Positions 1 to 12,200 of a DNA stretch of 64,000 nucleotides are shown here, one piece after another. The DNA lies in the NCBI GenBank assembly GCA_965153355.1, contig OZ231126.1:23250001-23314000 (forward strand), given 5' to 3'. The first letter of the stretch is position 1, and each line of letters begins with the position of its first letter. The notes under the pieces are model-generated. The model made no database searches, was not told the DNA's origin, and saw only the letters and a list, made by a program, of their open reading frames with translations. The stretch is from Flaccisagitta enflata. Lineage: Eukaryota > Chaetognatha > Sagittoidea > Aphragmophora. A program made the position numbers and the translations under genes.

Positions 1-1480
1 CCTCAAACCCTAAATTACCCAGTTTCAGACCCTAAATTAGCTCTCAAGACGCTGAATCATCCCTCTCAGACCCCGTATCAGCCCTCTCAGACCCCATGTC
101 AGCCCTCTCAGATCCCATATCAACCATCTATGACCCCTTCAAGGCTTCAAACCGGCCCTCTCAATCCCATATCAACATTTAGCTCTCTCAGGCTTCAAGC
201 CCTTTCAGATCACATATTAGCCATAACAGACCCTAAATCAGCCCTCTCAGATTCCATATAAACCATCAATGACCCCTACAAACCAACCCTCTCAACCCAA
301 ATTATCATTTGGCTCTCTCAGGTTTCAAGCCCTTTCAGACCATATATTACCCATCACAGACCCTCTTAGATTCCATATCAACCTTCCAGATCCTGAATTA
401 GCCAGCTTCAGAACCTGAATCCGCCCCTTCAGACTCCAAATAATTCCTCTCAGATCCCAAATCATCTATCAACGACACCCTATATCCGCCCAATCACACC
501 CAAATCAGCCTTATCAGACCCATATCAGCCCTTTAGACGCTATATTAGCAGCTTGAGACCGCCTAACCTCGAATCAGTCCTCTCAGGCCTCATTTAGCCC
601 TCTCTGGCCTCAATCAACCCTCCTAAACTTCAAATAAGCCCTCCCAGGCCTCAAATCAGGTCTCTCAGGCATCATATCAGCCCTCCCAGGCCTCAAACCA
701 GTTCTCTATTGTCTCAAGCTTCAAATCAAGCTAGTATGGCCTCATATTAGCACTCACAAGCTCAAAATCATTCCTCAAGGGCCTCAATACAGTACTAGGC
801 CTCAAATAACTCCCCTAAGGCCTCCCCTAAGGCCTCAACCCTTTCAAGCTTCTAAGGTCTCAAATCAGTCCTGTCAAGGGCCTCATATCAGCCCTCATAA
901 GCCTATATTAGGCATTGAATTTGCTTTCAAAATTGCTTATTCATGCCTCAAAACCCTTGTGTTCTATGGGACTTTGTCCCCTTTGGGGCCCGCCCAACCT
1001 CAAATCAGTCCTCTTAGGCCTCTTTTAGCCCTCTTAGGCCTCAATCAAGCCTCTTAAACATTAAACAAACCCTCTTAGACCTCTATTTAGCCCTCTCAGA
1101 CATCAAATCATCCCTCCTAGGCCTGAAGTCAGCCCTCAATTGCTTTAAGCTTCAAATCAATCCTATATAGCCTCAGATTACTCCTCACAAGGGCATCATA
1201 TCAGCCCTCATAGGCCTATGTCAGTCCTATCTCAGCCATTACATTAGCCTACATAGGCCTAAAATCTACCCTCTTCAAATTTCATGTCAGCTCAGCCAAC
1301 TTCCTCAGGCCTTGAATCAGCCCTAATTGAGCCTTCAAAAAACCTTTTCATGTTTCAGAGCCCCTGTAATCTACAAGAGTTTAATCTCTTTGGGACCTGC
1401 CCAACCTAAAATGAGCCCTCCAAGATTTGAAATTGAGCTTCTCAGGCTTCTTAGGCATGATTCAAGATTCACCGGGCCAA
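1..1480. repeat. Degenerate satellite, about 21-28 bp period
   Basis: The stretch is built from diverged tandem copies of a unit close to GCCTCAAATCAGCCCTCTCA, with variants in which the second half reads CAGACCC or AGGCCTC. Two islands (about 955-1000 and 1365-1405) interrupt it with a GGGACTTTGTCCCC-like hairpin of the GGCCCC family seen again at 16, 33 and 50 kb. Short open frames here are by-products of the repeat. The same GCCTCAAAT core recurs in the 20-bp satellites at 16.3 and 50.3 kb. Confidence 0.75.
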
Positions 1481-1940
1481 TGAGAAATGTGTCCACACTT
1501 TGTGACATCAGTATTTCACTGATTCATTGACAAAAATCTATCCATGGGTTTTAAGTACTTTTTTTTTCAGTTTATCCGCCAGTTATAAAAATCCCTATAT
1601 GTAAGTGTAAACTCAGTGTGACAGGGTGTGGACATATTTCTTATAGTTGTCCAGGCGAAACTAAAATCTTTCCCTTAGCAGCCTTCCCACAGTAAAATCA
1701 AGCTCTCTAGCACGCGTTAATAACATTATTCCTAACACAGCCACAACCTCATAATATCTCTCAATGAAGAAAAATAAGAATCACTGACTACTAACTAGTT
1801 ATTGATAGGAAACTCAATGTTAGACAACAACTCTTTAATCATAGAAAGAAAAGATTTGTTTCATGGCAACAAATTGAAAATCAGAAAAAAAAATTGAGAG
1901 ATATCATTCATCAAAGTAGTCTATAGCGTCCTTTCACCAA
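1481..1940. other. Unassigned spacer
   Basis: Moderately AT-rich unique-looking sequence between two satellites. I see no convincing ORF, repeat or RNA gene. Confidence 0.4.
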
Positions 1941-1984
1941 TGTGTCTTTCTGTGAGTATTTTGTCTTTTCTTCAAGGCTTTTTT

Positions 1985-2560
1985 GCCAGCCACTGGTCTC
2001 CTCTAGCCAGCCACTGCATGTCTTATTGCCAGCAACTGCGTCTCCAATCGCCAGCAACTGCGTCTCCTCTTGCCAGTGACTGCGTCTCCTCTTGCCAGCA
2101 ATCGGGTTCTTTATTGCCAGCAACTGCGTCTCCTCTAGCCAATGACTGTTTCTCCTTTTGCCAGCGACTGCATCTCCTCATGCCAGCAACTGCGTCTCCT
2201 CTTTGCAGCAACTGCATATCCTCTTGGCAGCAACTGCGTCTTCCCTTGCCAGCAACTGCGTCTTCTCTTGCCAGCAACTGCGTCTCCTCTTGCCAGCAAC
2301 TGTGTCTCCTCTTGCAAGCGACTGCATCACCTCTTGCCAGCGACTGCATCACCTCTTGCCAGCAACTGCATCTCCTCTTGCCAGCAACTGCATCTCCTCT
2401 TGCCAGCGACTGCGCCTCCTCTTGCCAGCAACTGCGTCTCCTCTTGCTAGCAACTGCGTCTCCTCTTGCAGCAACTGCGTCTCTTCTTGCAGCAACTGCG
2501 TCTCTTCTTGCAGCAACTGCGTCTCCTCTTGCCAGCAACTGCATCTCCTCTTGCTTGTAT
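1985..2560. repeat. 22-bp minisatellite
   Basis: About 26 tandem copies of a unit near TGCCAGCAACTGCGTCTCCT plus CT, with 21-bp variants lacking one base near 2465-2520. Because 22 is not a multiple of three and the unit lacks stops, several frames stay open on both strands and give a 22-residue protein periodicity. That periodicity is a repeat artefact, not evidence of coding. Confidence 0.9.
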
Positions 2561-2705
2561 TTCCTCCTTCTGATGTATCTTCATAACACATGCACAATGA
2601 TACCTCAGTAACACATTTAGTCACAATTGCAGACATTTCATCTTCTAAGGCCTAATCTGCAAATCCAAGATCATAAGAAGTTTATTATTCAGATATTTAA
2701 CCATA

Positions 2706-2869
2706 CTAGGGTGTGTCTGCATTGATCAGCTTATTCGGATATTTCATTTGGATATTAATAACCGGATATTTCATGTAGTAAATCTTGTAAATTCACTATG
2801 TAGAATATCCGGATATTTATATCCAGATAGAATATCCAAATAAGATGGTGAATGCAGACGCACCCCTAG
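2706..2869. mobile_element. MITE with about 38-bp terminal inverted repeats
   Basis: The left end reads CTAGGGTGTGTCTGCATT and the right end, on the other strand, CTAGGGGTGCGTCTGCATT. The arms continue through (C/T)TTATT(C/T)GGATATT. The interior repeats GGATATTT in both orientations, so the whole element can fold back. A CTA trinucleotide borders each GGGTG end and may be a 3-bp target duplication, which would fit a PIF/Harbinger-type MITE. The superfamily is inferred; the foldback is seen directly. Confidence 0.7.
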
Positions 2870-3536
2870 TCTCATCGGTAAGGAGAATGAGGGTATGACA
2901 AACTCATACCCTCATTGTCCCGCGCCAGGACCACCCACTTGGCGGCCCCTCACTTACTACCAATACATTGAAAAGAGACTCTGTTAATTCTCATGACATT
3001 CAAAGTCTGCAGACCAAACAGTATAAGCAATAAATGAGGGGGAGACTTTTAGGTCCCTCCTACCTACCTCAACTAAATCTTGAATTTGAGTTAAGCCCTC
3101 ATTCAAGATATCTAAAAATGATTTCTATACCTCCCTGAAAAAAAACTCTAGGATATGACATCCACCAAGATCAGAATGATAGAATATTTTAAACAAAAGT
3201 AAGTCTCCAAACAAATAAATGGCTGTAACACAATTTCTTACAACACTTATCCCAGGTCACTAATCTACTTCTGTTAAGGAATATGCACATGACACAATAG
3301 TTTTGAAAATAAAGCAACAGCATTTTCATGTGCAGAGGATAATAAATATCATCAAAATTGTATTGGCATCAATGGTTGTTATGATCTGTTACTGCTAGTT
3401 ACAGTTTTGTAAGATGTGAAAGTGATTTCAGCAGTGACAACAAAGTCATGATCATTAACCATTTTTGCAATTAGTATTGAGAAGTTTCTCTCATTGCAGT
3501 GGTAGAAGCAATCAATTTGATAAAAATGAGGTCTCA
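2870..3536. other. Unassigned spacer
   Basis: AT-rich sequence with no recognised repeat. Nothing here can be supported as a gene on either strand. Confidence 0.35.
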
Positions 3537-3875
3537 TCATCCTAAACAAATTTCTCCATAAGTTCCATTTTCAAAGGCGTTTGGGCAAACCATGTTGTAA
3601 ACCTCTTTCACACAAAATTCATATGAGGGCATGCATTGTTTTTCAAATTTTGCCCTGTCTGTGTCATCACATGAATATAACACAGTAGCCAATTGAAATT
3701 GTGCCAATTTTGAGATGGGTTTTGGTACAACATTCATGATTAACGCTTTCAATTGTTTTGATACTAGCAAGCTACAGTTATCCAGACCTCCAACCTTCGC
3801 CAGAGTTTCCAGTAACTGAATCTTGAGCCACGTCTGCGAGGCAAATGCTTCAACCTTGGTTAAAGAACCTGCCAT
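3537..3875 (-). CDS. Candidate small hypothetical protein or exon, 112 aa
   Basis: Minus-strand ORF starting MAGSLTKVEAFASQTW and ending YGEICLG. Composition is balanced, with no low-complexity bias, unlike nearly every other short ORF in the window. Five Cys are spread through the C-terminal half. No family is recognised, and there is no signal peptide or clear membrane segment. It could be a terminal exon, since the sequence just upstream of the ATG on the minus strand has no promoter that I can identify. It may equally be a chance ORF. There is no neighbour to support a function. Confidence 0.3.
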   Translation of the reverse strand: MAGSLTKVEAFASQTWLKIQLLETLAKVGGLDNCSLLVSKQLKALIMNVVPKPISKLAQFQLATVLYSCDDTDRAKFEKQCMPSYEFCVKEVYNMVCPNAFENGTYGEICLG

Positions 3876-3917
3876 GCGCAGGACTCACACCCACCACCCA
3901 GAGGGCCAAAGCCATTT

Positions 3918-4930
3918 TATGTCAAAAAATATGTAAAAGACACAGCTTCAGTGAATACCAAAATAACTTAAACAAGAAAAATTTGGCTCATTTTACATCT
4001 GCAACTTAAAAATATATTGCAGGGATTAAAGTGCTGTATCCTCTTATATCACACAAAGTTGTGCGACAATTATAGAAATGAAAATATGCATCTAGTTTTG
4101 TCAAGGAATTGCACATGACACACATGATCATGACACATGACAAAATTAGTGCCTCAAACAGCCATTTTTGTTGTTAAAAAGTATGTGAAAGACACAGCTT
4201 CAGTGAATACCAAAATAACTTAAACAGGACAAATTTGGCTCATTTTACATCTGAAACTTATGAATATATTGCTGGGATTAAAGTGTTGTATCCTCTTATA
4301 TTACACAAAGTTGTGAGACAATTATAGAAATGAAAAAATGCATCTAGTTTTGTCAAGGAATTGCACATGACACACATGACACATGACAAAATTAGCGCCT
4401 CAAACAGCCATTTTTTGTTGTTAAAAATACTTCATAAAATTATAATTATTGAATGATAATTAATAATCAATAATTAATAATCAATAATTAGTAGCTGATT
4501 GATAATAGTTAATGATTAATAATTAACAATCAATAATTAATAATTAATAATTGATGATTTATAATCAATAATTGATAATTAATAATTGATAATTAATAAT
4601 TAATAATGAATGATTAATAATTAAGGCTGAATAATTATTAATTAATAATGATAATAATTCATAATTAATGATTGATAGTTAATAATTGATAATCCATAAT
4701 TGATATTAAACAATGAACAAACATTAATAATAATCAATAATGATTAACAATTGCTGATTAATAAAAATTTATTGCTGGGATTAAATTGTTTTATCCTCTT
4801 ATATTACACGAAGTTGTGCGACAATTATGAAAATGAAAATATGCATCTAGTTTTGTCAAGGAATTGCACATGACACACATGACACATGACAAAACTAGCG
4901 CATCAAACAGCCATTTTTTGTTGCTAAAAA
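3918..4930. repeat. About 250-bp tandem repeat, 2 full copies plus 1 partial
   Basis: Copy 1 (about 3918-4178) and copy 2 (about 4179-4428) share a run that includes AAAGACACAGCTTCAGTGAA, then AAATTTGGCTCATTTTACAT, and ends CAAACAGCCATTTTTTGTTG. A third partial copy lies at about 4765-4925, separated by an AT-rich block (4430-4765) of scrambled ATTAATAAT motifs. Identity between copies looks to be about 90-95 percent. No coding capacity is visible. Confidence 0.8.
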
Positions 4931-5147
4931 TAATTTTGATATGAAATGTGGATATAAGTAAAAATATTGATAATGATAATTGCATAAAAATGATCAAGAT
5001 AATCTTGGCAAAGGTCATAAGATCAACAGCGCATGCATCATTTTTTTTCAGAAAGAGTTTGACACACAACTTTGAGATGGACCAACGGACCAACCAACTG
5101 ACCAACTGAAAAGTGGCTTATAGAGTTGCGTAGCACACAACTAAACA

Positions 5148-5958
5148 AGGCAGGTGGTCAGACACTATATTTGATACTGGACATTTATTCCGATAATAAA
5201 AAACGTAAAAATGAGTAAAGTGTTCTGGGGCGATGGACCAACGAGTGACGGACAAACGGACCAACGGACCAACAGACCAACCGCACTGTGCTTTCAAAAA
5301 AGATCTGAGTGGAAAATCACATAACTGTGAGTTTCTTTGCATTTTTGTGTAGTGTTAGGGTGTGATAACATGTAACTAGCCAAAATAAAATCATTCACCG
5401 AGCGCTTTTTGAAAAATCTTCAAAATTAAAAAACATTAAACCCATTTTCAATGAAGATTCTACTGAGTTGTACTAACTTATTTTTTTTACTTTATAGTTC
5501 TAATCTATGCAAAATTCCCTTTCATATGATAGGTCACACTATATGGTTTGGTTTTAAAACAAAGTTTTCATTTTGTGAGCCACCGTTACTTTTTTGTAAT
5601 GGTGACTCAAAAAATGAAAATTGTAATTCTTTGCAAAAGTATGGAGTACGACCTATCAAATGAAAGAGAATTTTGCATAGATAAACAATATGGAGTCAAA
5701 AAATAGGTCAATATAACTCTGTAGAATTTTCATTGAAAATGAATCTAATTTTTTTCCATTTTGAAGATTACTCCAAAAGTGCTTGGTGAATGATTTTATT
5801 TTGGCTAATTACATGTTATCACACCCCAACACTACACAAAAATGCAGAGAAACTCACAGTTATGTGATTTTTCACTCAGATTCTTTTTGAAAGCACAGTG
5901 ACCGACCGATTGATGGACTAAGCAGGGTGTAGAGTCGCGTTGGTCGTGACTAAAAATT
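5148..5958 (-). mobile_element. HINE-like element interrupted by a foldback insertion
   Basis: Read on the minus strand from 5958, it begins TTTTTAGTCACGACC, then GCGACTCTACA, then a GGTC/GTCC-type core, and ends near a CCTTGTTTAG junction at about 5148, where another 5' end of the same family starts. The core is split by the large palindrome at 5283-5903. The family is recognised by its head (near AGTCGCGTGCACGCGACT) and its tetranucleotide core. Similarity to Helentron-associated elements is inferred from structure. Confidence 0.5.
5283..5903. mobile_element. Large foldback (palindromic) element, about 620 bp
   Basis: The left end CACTGTGCTTTCAAAAAAGA is matched by the inverted right end TCTTTTTGAAAGCACAGTG. 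Complementarity continues inwards: GTGATAACATGTAACTAGCC against GGCTAATTACATGTTATCAC, and CTATGCAAAATTCCCTTTCA against GAAAGAGAATTTTGCATAG. The centre is near 5593, so it is an almost spacer-free imperfect hairpin. Flanking ACCG on both sides could be a 4-bp target duplication. The element sits in the microsatellite core of a HINE-like repeat. Confidence 0.75.
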
Positions 5959-5961
5959 CTA

Positions 5962-6024
5962 TCATTTAATATCAATCACAACCGTATACCAGTGTGATCC
6001 AACACAGACATTTGACTGAACATT
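5962..6024 (-). pseudogene. Fragment of a second Helentron C-terminus
   Basis: On the minus strand these 63 bases read NVQSNVCVGSHWYTVVIDIK followed by a stop. They match the last 20 residues of the adjacent full Helentron ORF (NVKSNVCVGSHWYTVVFEFE) at 15 of 20 positions, including the presumed active-site His. The fragment is cut on its 5' side by a (TC)n microsatellite. Four bases after its stop lies the TTTTTAG head of the HINE-like element. It shows that a diverged relative with a different C-terminal tail inserted here. Confidence 0.75.
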
Positions 6025-6026
6025 TT

Positions 6027-6030
<4 letters not shown>

Positions 6031-6105
<75 letters not shown>
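6031..6105. repeat. (TC)n microsatellite
   Basis: About 37 uninterrupted TC units lie between the Helentron ORF's 3' flank and the C-terminal fragment. Another (TC)n tract flanks the element on its other side. Confidence 0.95.
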
Positions 6106-6111
<6 letters not shown>

Positions 6112-6244
6112 AGATAACATCCATCACATCCAAATGTTAGTAACCAGCCAAAATAGAGAGAAAACCAGAACCAACCACAGAAGGACTAGTCGGACACCCT
6201 CTCATAAAGATGTAAATCCAAATCAATGAAAAAATGTTCACATG

Positions 6245-9200
6245 TTACTCAAATTCGAAGACCACCGTATACCAATGTGAACCCACGCAAACATTTGACT
6301 TAACGTTTGCTTTTCTCTGTTCATCATTTAAGACAGCATCATTGATACAAAAGACTGCATATTTCCTCTGACCGTTTTTAGGGAATGAAACATCCTTAAA
6401 ATCAGATGCCACTAATGATTTAAATAAGTTGACATCTTGTACAAAAAACCACTCTAAATTGTAGTCACCAGTCAAACTAGTGACTAAGTTCAATATTTGC
6501 ACAGAGTCTAGCAGTTGCGCATCACTGTGATCAATGTTGAGTAGATAATTGTATGCCACTATATCTGGATGATAGCTTGGATGATCATACTTACCAAGTG
6601 ATATCCAACTATCATGTTGCGATTGATAGATAAAACTTGCAATACACGCGCTTATGTACCCACAACTATTACCAATTTGTGTCGTACTATTGCAGTTAGT
6701 AGTAAGAAAACCATGGTTGTTCAGGTATTGAATGACATCATTTGATGACCGCGTGTTTAGTCTATCAATTACATAGGCTACTTTTTTTGCGGGTAATTGT
6801 TTTAAAGTGGGAAACTGTCCATCTGTTTCAGCACAATTACTTTGAATTATATCAGTCTCTGTAGAGCAATCCATGTCATCTGATTTTGAACAGTCATCAG
6901 AAAATGTGTCCATTGTTGAAACGTCTCCGTCATCCACAACATCCCTGTTATCGTCATGTATAGATTTTAATCCAAAATATGTCGGATGGTGATCACTGTA
7001 GTAACATGGATTACAACCAAAAATATATTCCCTATTTGTCTTGATATACATTTGGTCAATGCTAGTGCCAAACCTTGTAGTCTCATCAAGGGGAAGTCGG
7101 GAAAAACCATTTTCCAAAAGAATGTCAATACTTTTGCCGCAATTGAAATCACCACCAATAAGAATATCACACTCATAACCAACTGTTTCTTTCAATGCCA
7201 TTTCAAGACACTGGATTTTATGTTTCATTAAACTCTTTGGACTGAAGTAAAGACCAACAATTACAAAATCTCCCATGGAGCAAATGATTAACTGACAGTA
7301 ATATGAATTATCTTGGATGTTTATATCTTTCATCAAGCGGACATTCTGATTTAACTTGGCATACAAACATATCCCCCCTGGTACACGTTTATCATTATTC
7401 ATGCATAAACCGGCAACAAAATTATATCCTGGTAAACTAAGAATTTCATTTTTTTTCAGTCTTGTGTCTATGAAAAAGATTAGGTCTGATGCTAAAAGAC
7501 TGAAATCATTTCTTACATCATCAATGTGACAATACAATGAATTTACATTAAAAAAGGATATAATTTTGTTACAATTGGTAATGCTATACAGGGGAGTCCA
7601 AGTTAACCGAATTCTTTTTGCCAACAAGTTAGCATAACCTTCCCGTACTTCATCCTCTCTTGTCCTGCCTCCAGACTTCTTCCTTGCTTCTTCCTCTCTA
7701 TACCATGGATCCTCAAAAGTTCCAATAATTGTCAAATTGTCAATTGTGTCTGTCCGTGAGAAAGCAACGTACAACTGGCGCCGAGGAATTTTCCTTCTTG
7801 CATTTAGATGGACAATAGTTTGAATTCCTATGTGGTTATTTCCTTGTGCTTTGCAAATGGTAAAACCATATGCATAGTACAAGGGAAAACACACAACTCG
7901 TCCCGTCAAACGTTTTCTGCAAGTTGGAAAATTTTTGGCAACTTTCCATATTGGTGTTAGGCCATTTTGGACATGTTGCTTGTATCGCTGATTGTTCATC
8001 AATAACTGTCGGCGGTTTTTACCAACTTCTTCATGGTCAAACTTAACCCAGAGGGTGATAGGTTTACCTTGGCTATCGATATCAACATGTCGCAAAGTGC
8101 CTATTGCACCATTGACAAGTCCATCAGTCAGGTCCACATTAACGGGGATAAAATACCGCCCGTCAACTTTGTAATCAACATGAAGCCTAAGTCCAACTGT
8201 CTCGGTATGGTCATGTCTGTCTCGTATGGCCTGCTTTACTTTGTCTTTTACTGCCTTAGTTTCATCACCCATGATTGACAACTCTGATTCAACCAAATGT
8301 GATTCCCCTTTAACCGCAGCAATTAGCTGATCATTATGAGCATTAACATCTGCATTAAATGCAAATAGGTCAATTCTCATGTTAGGTTCAATTTTCAAAT
8401 CCTCTTCGTTCTTCACTCGGCTCTTGAAAAGGGCAACATTTTGAGCAGACATAGGAGCGGACGCATCCGACAAATCACAAAGGGCATCTTGTAAGCTTTT
8501 GTCTGCTTGTCTCATAATTTCTGTCAGTTGGAAGCTACAAAAACTTTCAAAAAGTACTCCCTCTGAAATAATGCCGTATGGGTCTTTGGCATCATGTTCA
8601 AAAATGTGCCTGTCTCCCACTGGTCCCAGTTGACAAGGATCACCATACAAAACAATATTTAGACCACCAAAATCATCATGAGGATTTGATTTGATAAGTT
8701 TGAGATGTCGATTAATTTTGGAAAGCATGGAACTTCCTATGTAGGTAAATTCATCACCTGACAGGTGAGTAATATTGGCAAAAACACCCATGAGATGATG
8801 TAAAGTTTTGTCAGCAATCATTCCACTGGCATTATCATATCCTTTCATTGCTCGAATTCCAAGAGCAGAATGAAAGGTATGGCCAGAAGCATTAAATGCA
8901 GCATTACCTGTATATGCACAGATAATGCTGTAAGAAACATTTGGATCATTTCCTCTCATGGTTGAGTAAAAATGATCAATCCATGTATTGATTGCTTTCA
9001 AAACCTTAGATTTTCCAGTTCCTGCTTTCCCAATTACAACAAAATGATATGGTAATCCCTTAGTTTCACGACTCACAATCTCAAGAAAAATTTCTTTCTG
9101 TTTAAGATTGAGAGCGCGAAACATCAGGTGCATATCATTTTGATCTATCTTTTTCTTTTTAACCGACAACTCATCCTCCTTCAGGTAATCAAATCCTAAT

Positions 9201-12200
9201 TCATTTGATATGTCAGTGGGAATCAAATCAAATGAATTAACCATTTTATTTTGGTGCTCATTGACTTTTTTTGCAAGGCTTTCTTCCTCGTCAACAACTG
9301 GGACCAAATTGTGGTCATGCTCATACTCATTCATGGCGTCATCAAGCACTTTCTTTTTCATTTTGTGGTAGAATGAGCGAGCTTCTTCAATCTGTTTTTC
9401 CATGGAGATATATCTGTCTCCGTAAGTTTCAAAGTCACCAGTGATTTCTGCTTCTTTACGCCATGAAGTAAAAAGTAGAAGTTGAACACGAGCAAAGTCG
9501 TCAAATTGAGTTTTTGGATCATACTGATAATACAAAATTACTTTTGTCTTTTTATCTGTCAGCCTCCCAGAAACATAATCGATAAGATTAACATTTTCAA
9601 AAACTTTATCTCTTACTGCATAGCGCTGAAAGCAGTCTGTGAGAAAAATATCTTCACTATCAGGAGATAGGGATGCTAATGCCTTCGATGATTTTAACAT
9701 CTTCACACGTTCAGCAGTTGGATAAGTATTTATCCGAACTTTTGTGCGAGTAGAGGAGACCAAAGGCATTTGCAAAAGATTATATCCAACCTCCTGACTG
9801 GAAATCTCACTGGCACCTTGAAACTCACGGACAAACTTGAAAAACTGTTCTCTCAAACAGTTATTCTTCTTTTTACACTCGCTTGTGACTTTTTGAAGAA
9901 GCTTGCTCATACCACGATAAGATTTGCCAATGTAAGAAACTATGTAGTGACAAACGGAATATGGATCCAGTATATACTGAATATCCATATTCCCACCCCA
10001 AACCTTTAGAAGAGTATCATTATAATTATTAGTTCTGATGGACTTAACATTCCTCCTCAAAAAAACTGTAGGTTTTTTTATTTCAAATGAAAGTGCCATC
10101 AGATACTCAGTTTCATTCATTTCTAAGTTATTCAGAAACTGTTCAAAAGTCATGTTGAATACATCAGCATTGGAAATATCAAGGGAGGAAAGATAATCAT
10201 TGATGATTTTGATGTTACCATTTAATATTTTCTTCATATCTTTCTTCCTTTCAACAAATTCCTCAGCTGATAATTCAACATCACCATTGCTTGTTTTTAT
10301 ATAATGATCCAAATCTAAAGGCTCTAAAATGATAGTCATAGGTAATGGTTTTCTTGGAAAACCAAACCTACACTTGTATCGTTTACCATTAACTTTAGCA
10401 CTCTTTTTATCCAAATTTTCATTGATGTTTTCCTTATTGTCCGGGGTTTTCTTTTTTTGCGCACCCCTGACAGTTTTCCTACATGTCAATTTATGACGAT
10501 GGACTTGGCACTTGAGATGAAAAGGAATGTCAAGCAGCTCATTTCCAGGTAGATCAACTGAAATGAACTTGTCAATGTAGTTGCATATTGATTGTTTGTC
10601 ATGAACGCCATATTTTGGAGCAGATTCAATCCAAACAACCATATGTACATGCGGACTGCCCCTATTTTGGAACTCAATCCGCATGAAATAGTCATCAGTA
10701 TCATCATTGTATCCAAGGGTTGGCTTCACAACCATGTTGAAGAACATTCGAAACCGATGATCAAAATGTCTGGATGTCAAAATGGGATTTTCACGAATCA
10801 AAGTCACTTTGTCAATCCATGACATTTTGGCCACCTCATCCAAAGTCAATGTTTTGCCATGTTTTTCAAAATATAGACTTTGAATGACTTCTGGCCATAT
10901 AGTCTCAGCGGCAGAAAAGGTGAGAAAGAAAGATGGCATACCCAATTGGCGTATCATCCCTTTTAATTCACCTTGAATTTTTTGCCAATAGGCCGGTGAC
11001 GACCTATCAGACATGAGTACTTTATACCCACTATTGTGCTGGATAAGACTATTGCCAGAGGTTCCCAGAATGTCCTTGGCAGTGATATTTGAACCATCTA
11101 GACATTTGTTCTTTTTCAGGTTCACAAACACTGAATTTTTCAGTGCAAATGTTTGTGAAACACGATACAGAGCAAATGGAAATTGATAGTGTAAACGAAA
11201 CCTTGGATCATGATGCTCCATATACAGCTTCGCAACATCCGCAATAGAGAGTGGTATCAAACTTTCTTTGGGTAATTGACCTGCAAAGAGAGTAGGATAC
11301 GCAGCCCTAAGCGCATGTTGATCTAGAGTCAGGGGGAGAGGTACTTGCCCCTCCCCCGGCGCGATACTGAATGATTTCAAAGCCATCGAAATATTGCTAA
11401 TGTCTTCGATCTCATTCAGTATCATTGTGTCAGAATTACCTACATTTTGACATTCCTTTTCTACTTTTTCAGTCCATCCATCGTCATCTTCATCATCAAC
11501 AGCTTCATTGTTCTCAGGACCATTTTCACAATCTTTAACATCATTGCCATTATCATTTGCCATGTCATGATCATCAACTGTATTTTCATTCATCCCACTT
11601 GACATAGTGTCACAATCAATCATAGCAACGTCAGGATCATCATCATTTTCTTGTATATCATCAAGACATGGAGGGACAATGATTGAATTGTTTATGTTGT
11701 TTCTCAAAAGTGAGATATTACCCTCACTTAAGGTAATGTCCAACTTTTTGTACAGCTCTGTATTGATGAGATAATTCAATGCCGAGCAAACATTTTCCAA
11801 ACTAATATTCATGGTGAGGTATGAATGGTCATACTTCATTTTTCGTTTGAAATTCAGAGTAACAACATTATCAGCAGAGGTTAATGGCAGCTGAGAGACC
11901 ATTTTTTCCATTGGTATTGGTACATTCACAGCATTACTGACAATGCCGCGTTGAGCACCGATTCCAAGGCTTTTTACTCTAACAAAGAAGGTACGTGGTG
12001 CCACTAACCTCTCCTCTCCATCATTCAAAGTCCTAATGAAATCAGGAACATGAGGTAATTCATTGTTGTTAGCTACAGCTAACTTAGGAAGATTACCTTG
12101 TGTAATGTGATTTTGGCATGTCTTGCAGATATACAAGCAGTTATCAATACTAGGGATATCCTTTAACCAGTCAATGTTGATGTTGTTATGAGTGACTTTT

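Noticed and set aside
2023-2586. Several overlapping ORFs of 60-223 codons on both strands
   Set aside because: They are read from the 22-bp minisatellite, which lacks stops in several frames.
3918-4930. Considered as a transposon with terminal repeats
   Set aside because: The copies are direct tandem repeats with no inverted ends or target duplications.
6986-8278. Small plus-strand ORFs inside the Helentron
   Set aside because: Antisense shadows of the endonuclease and helicase coding sequence, with no independent support.
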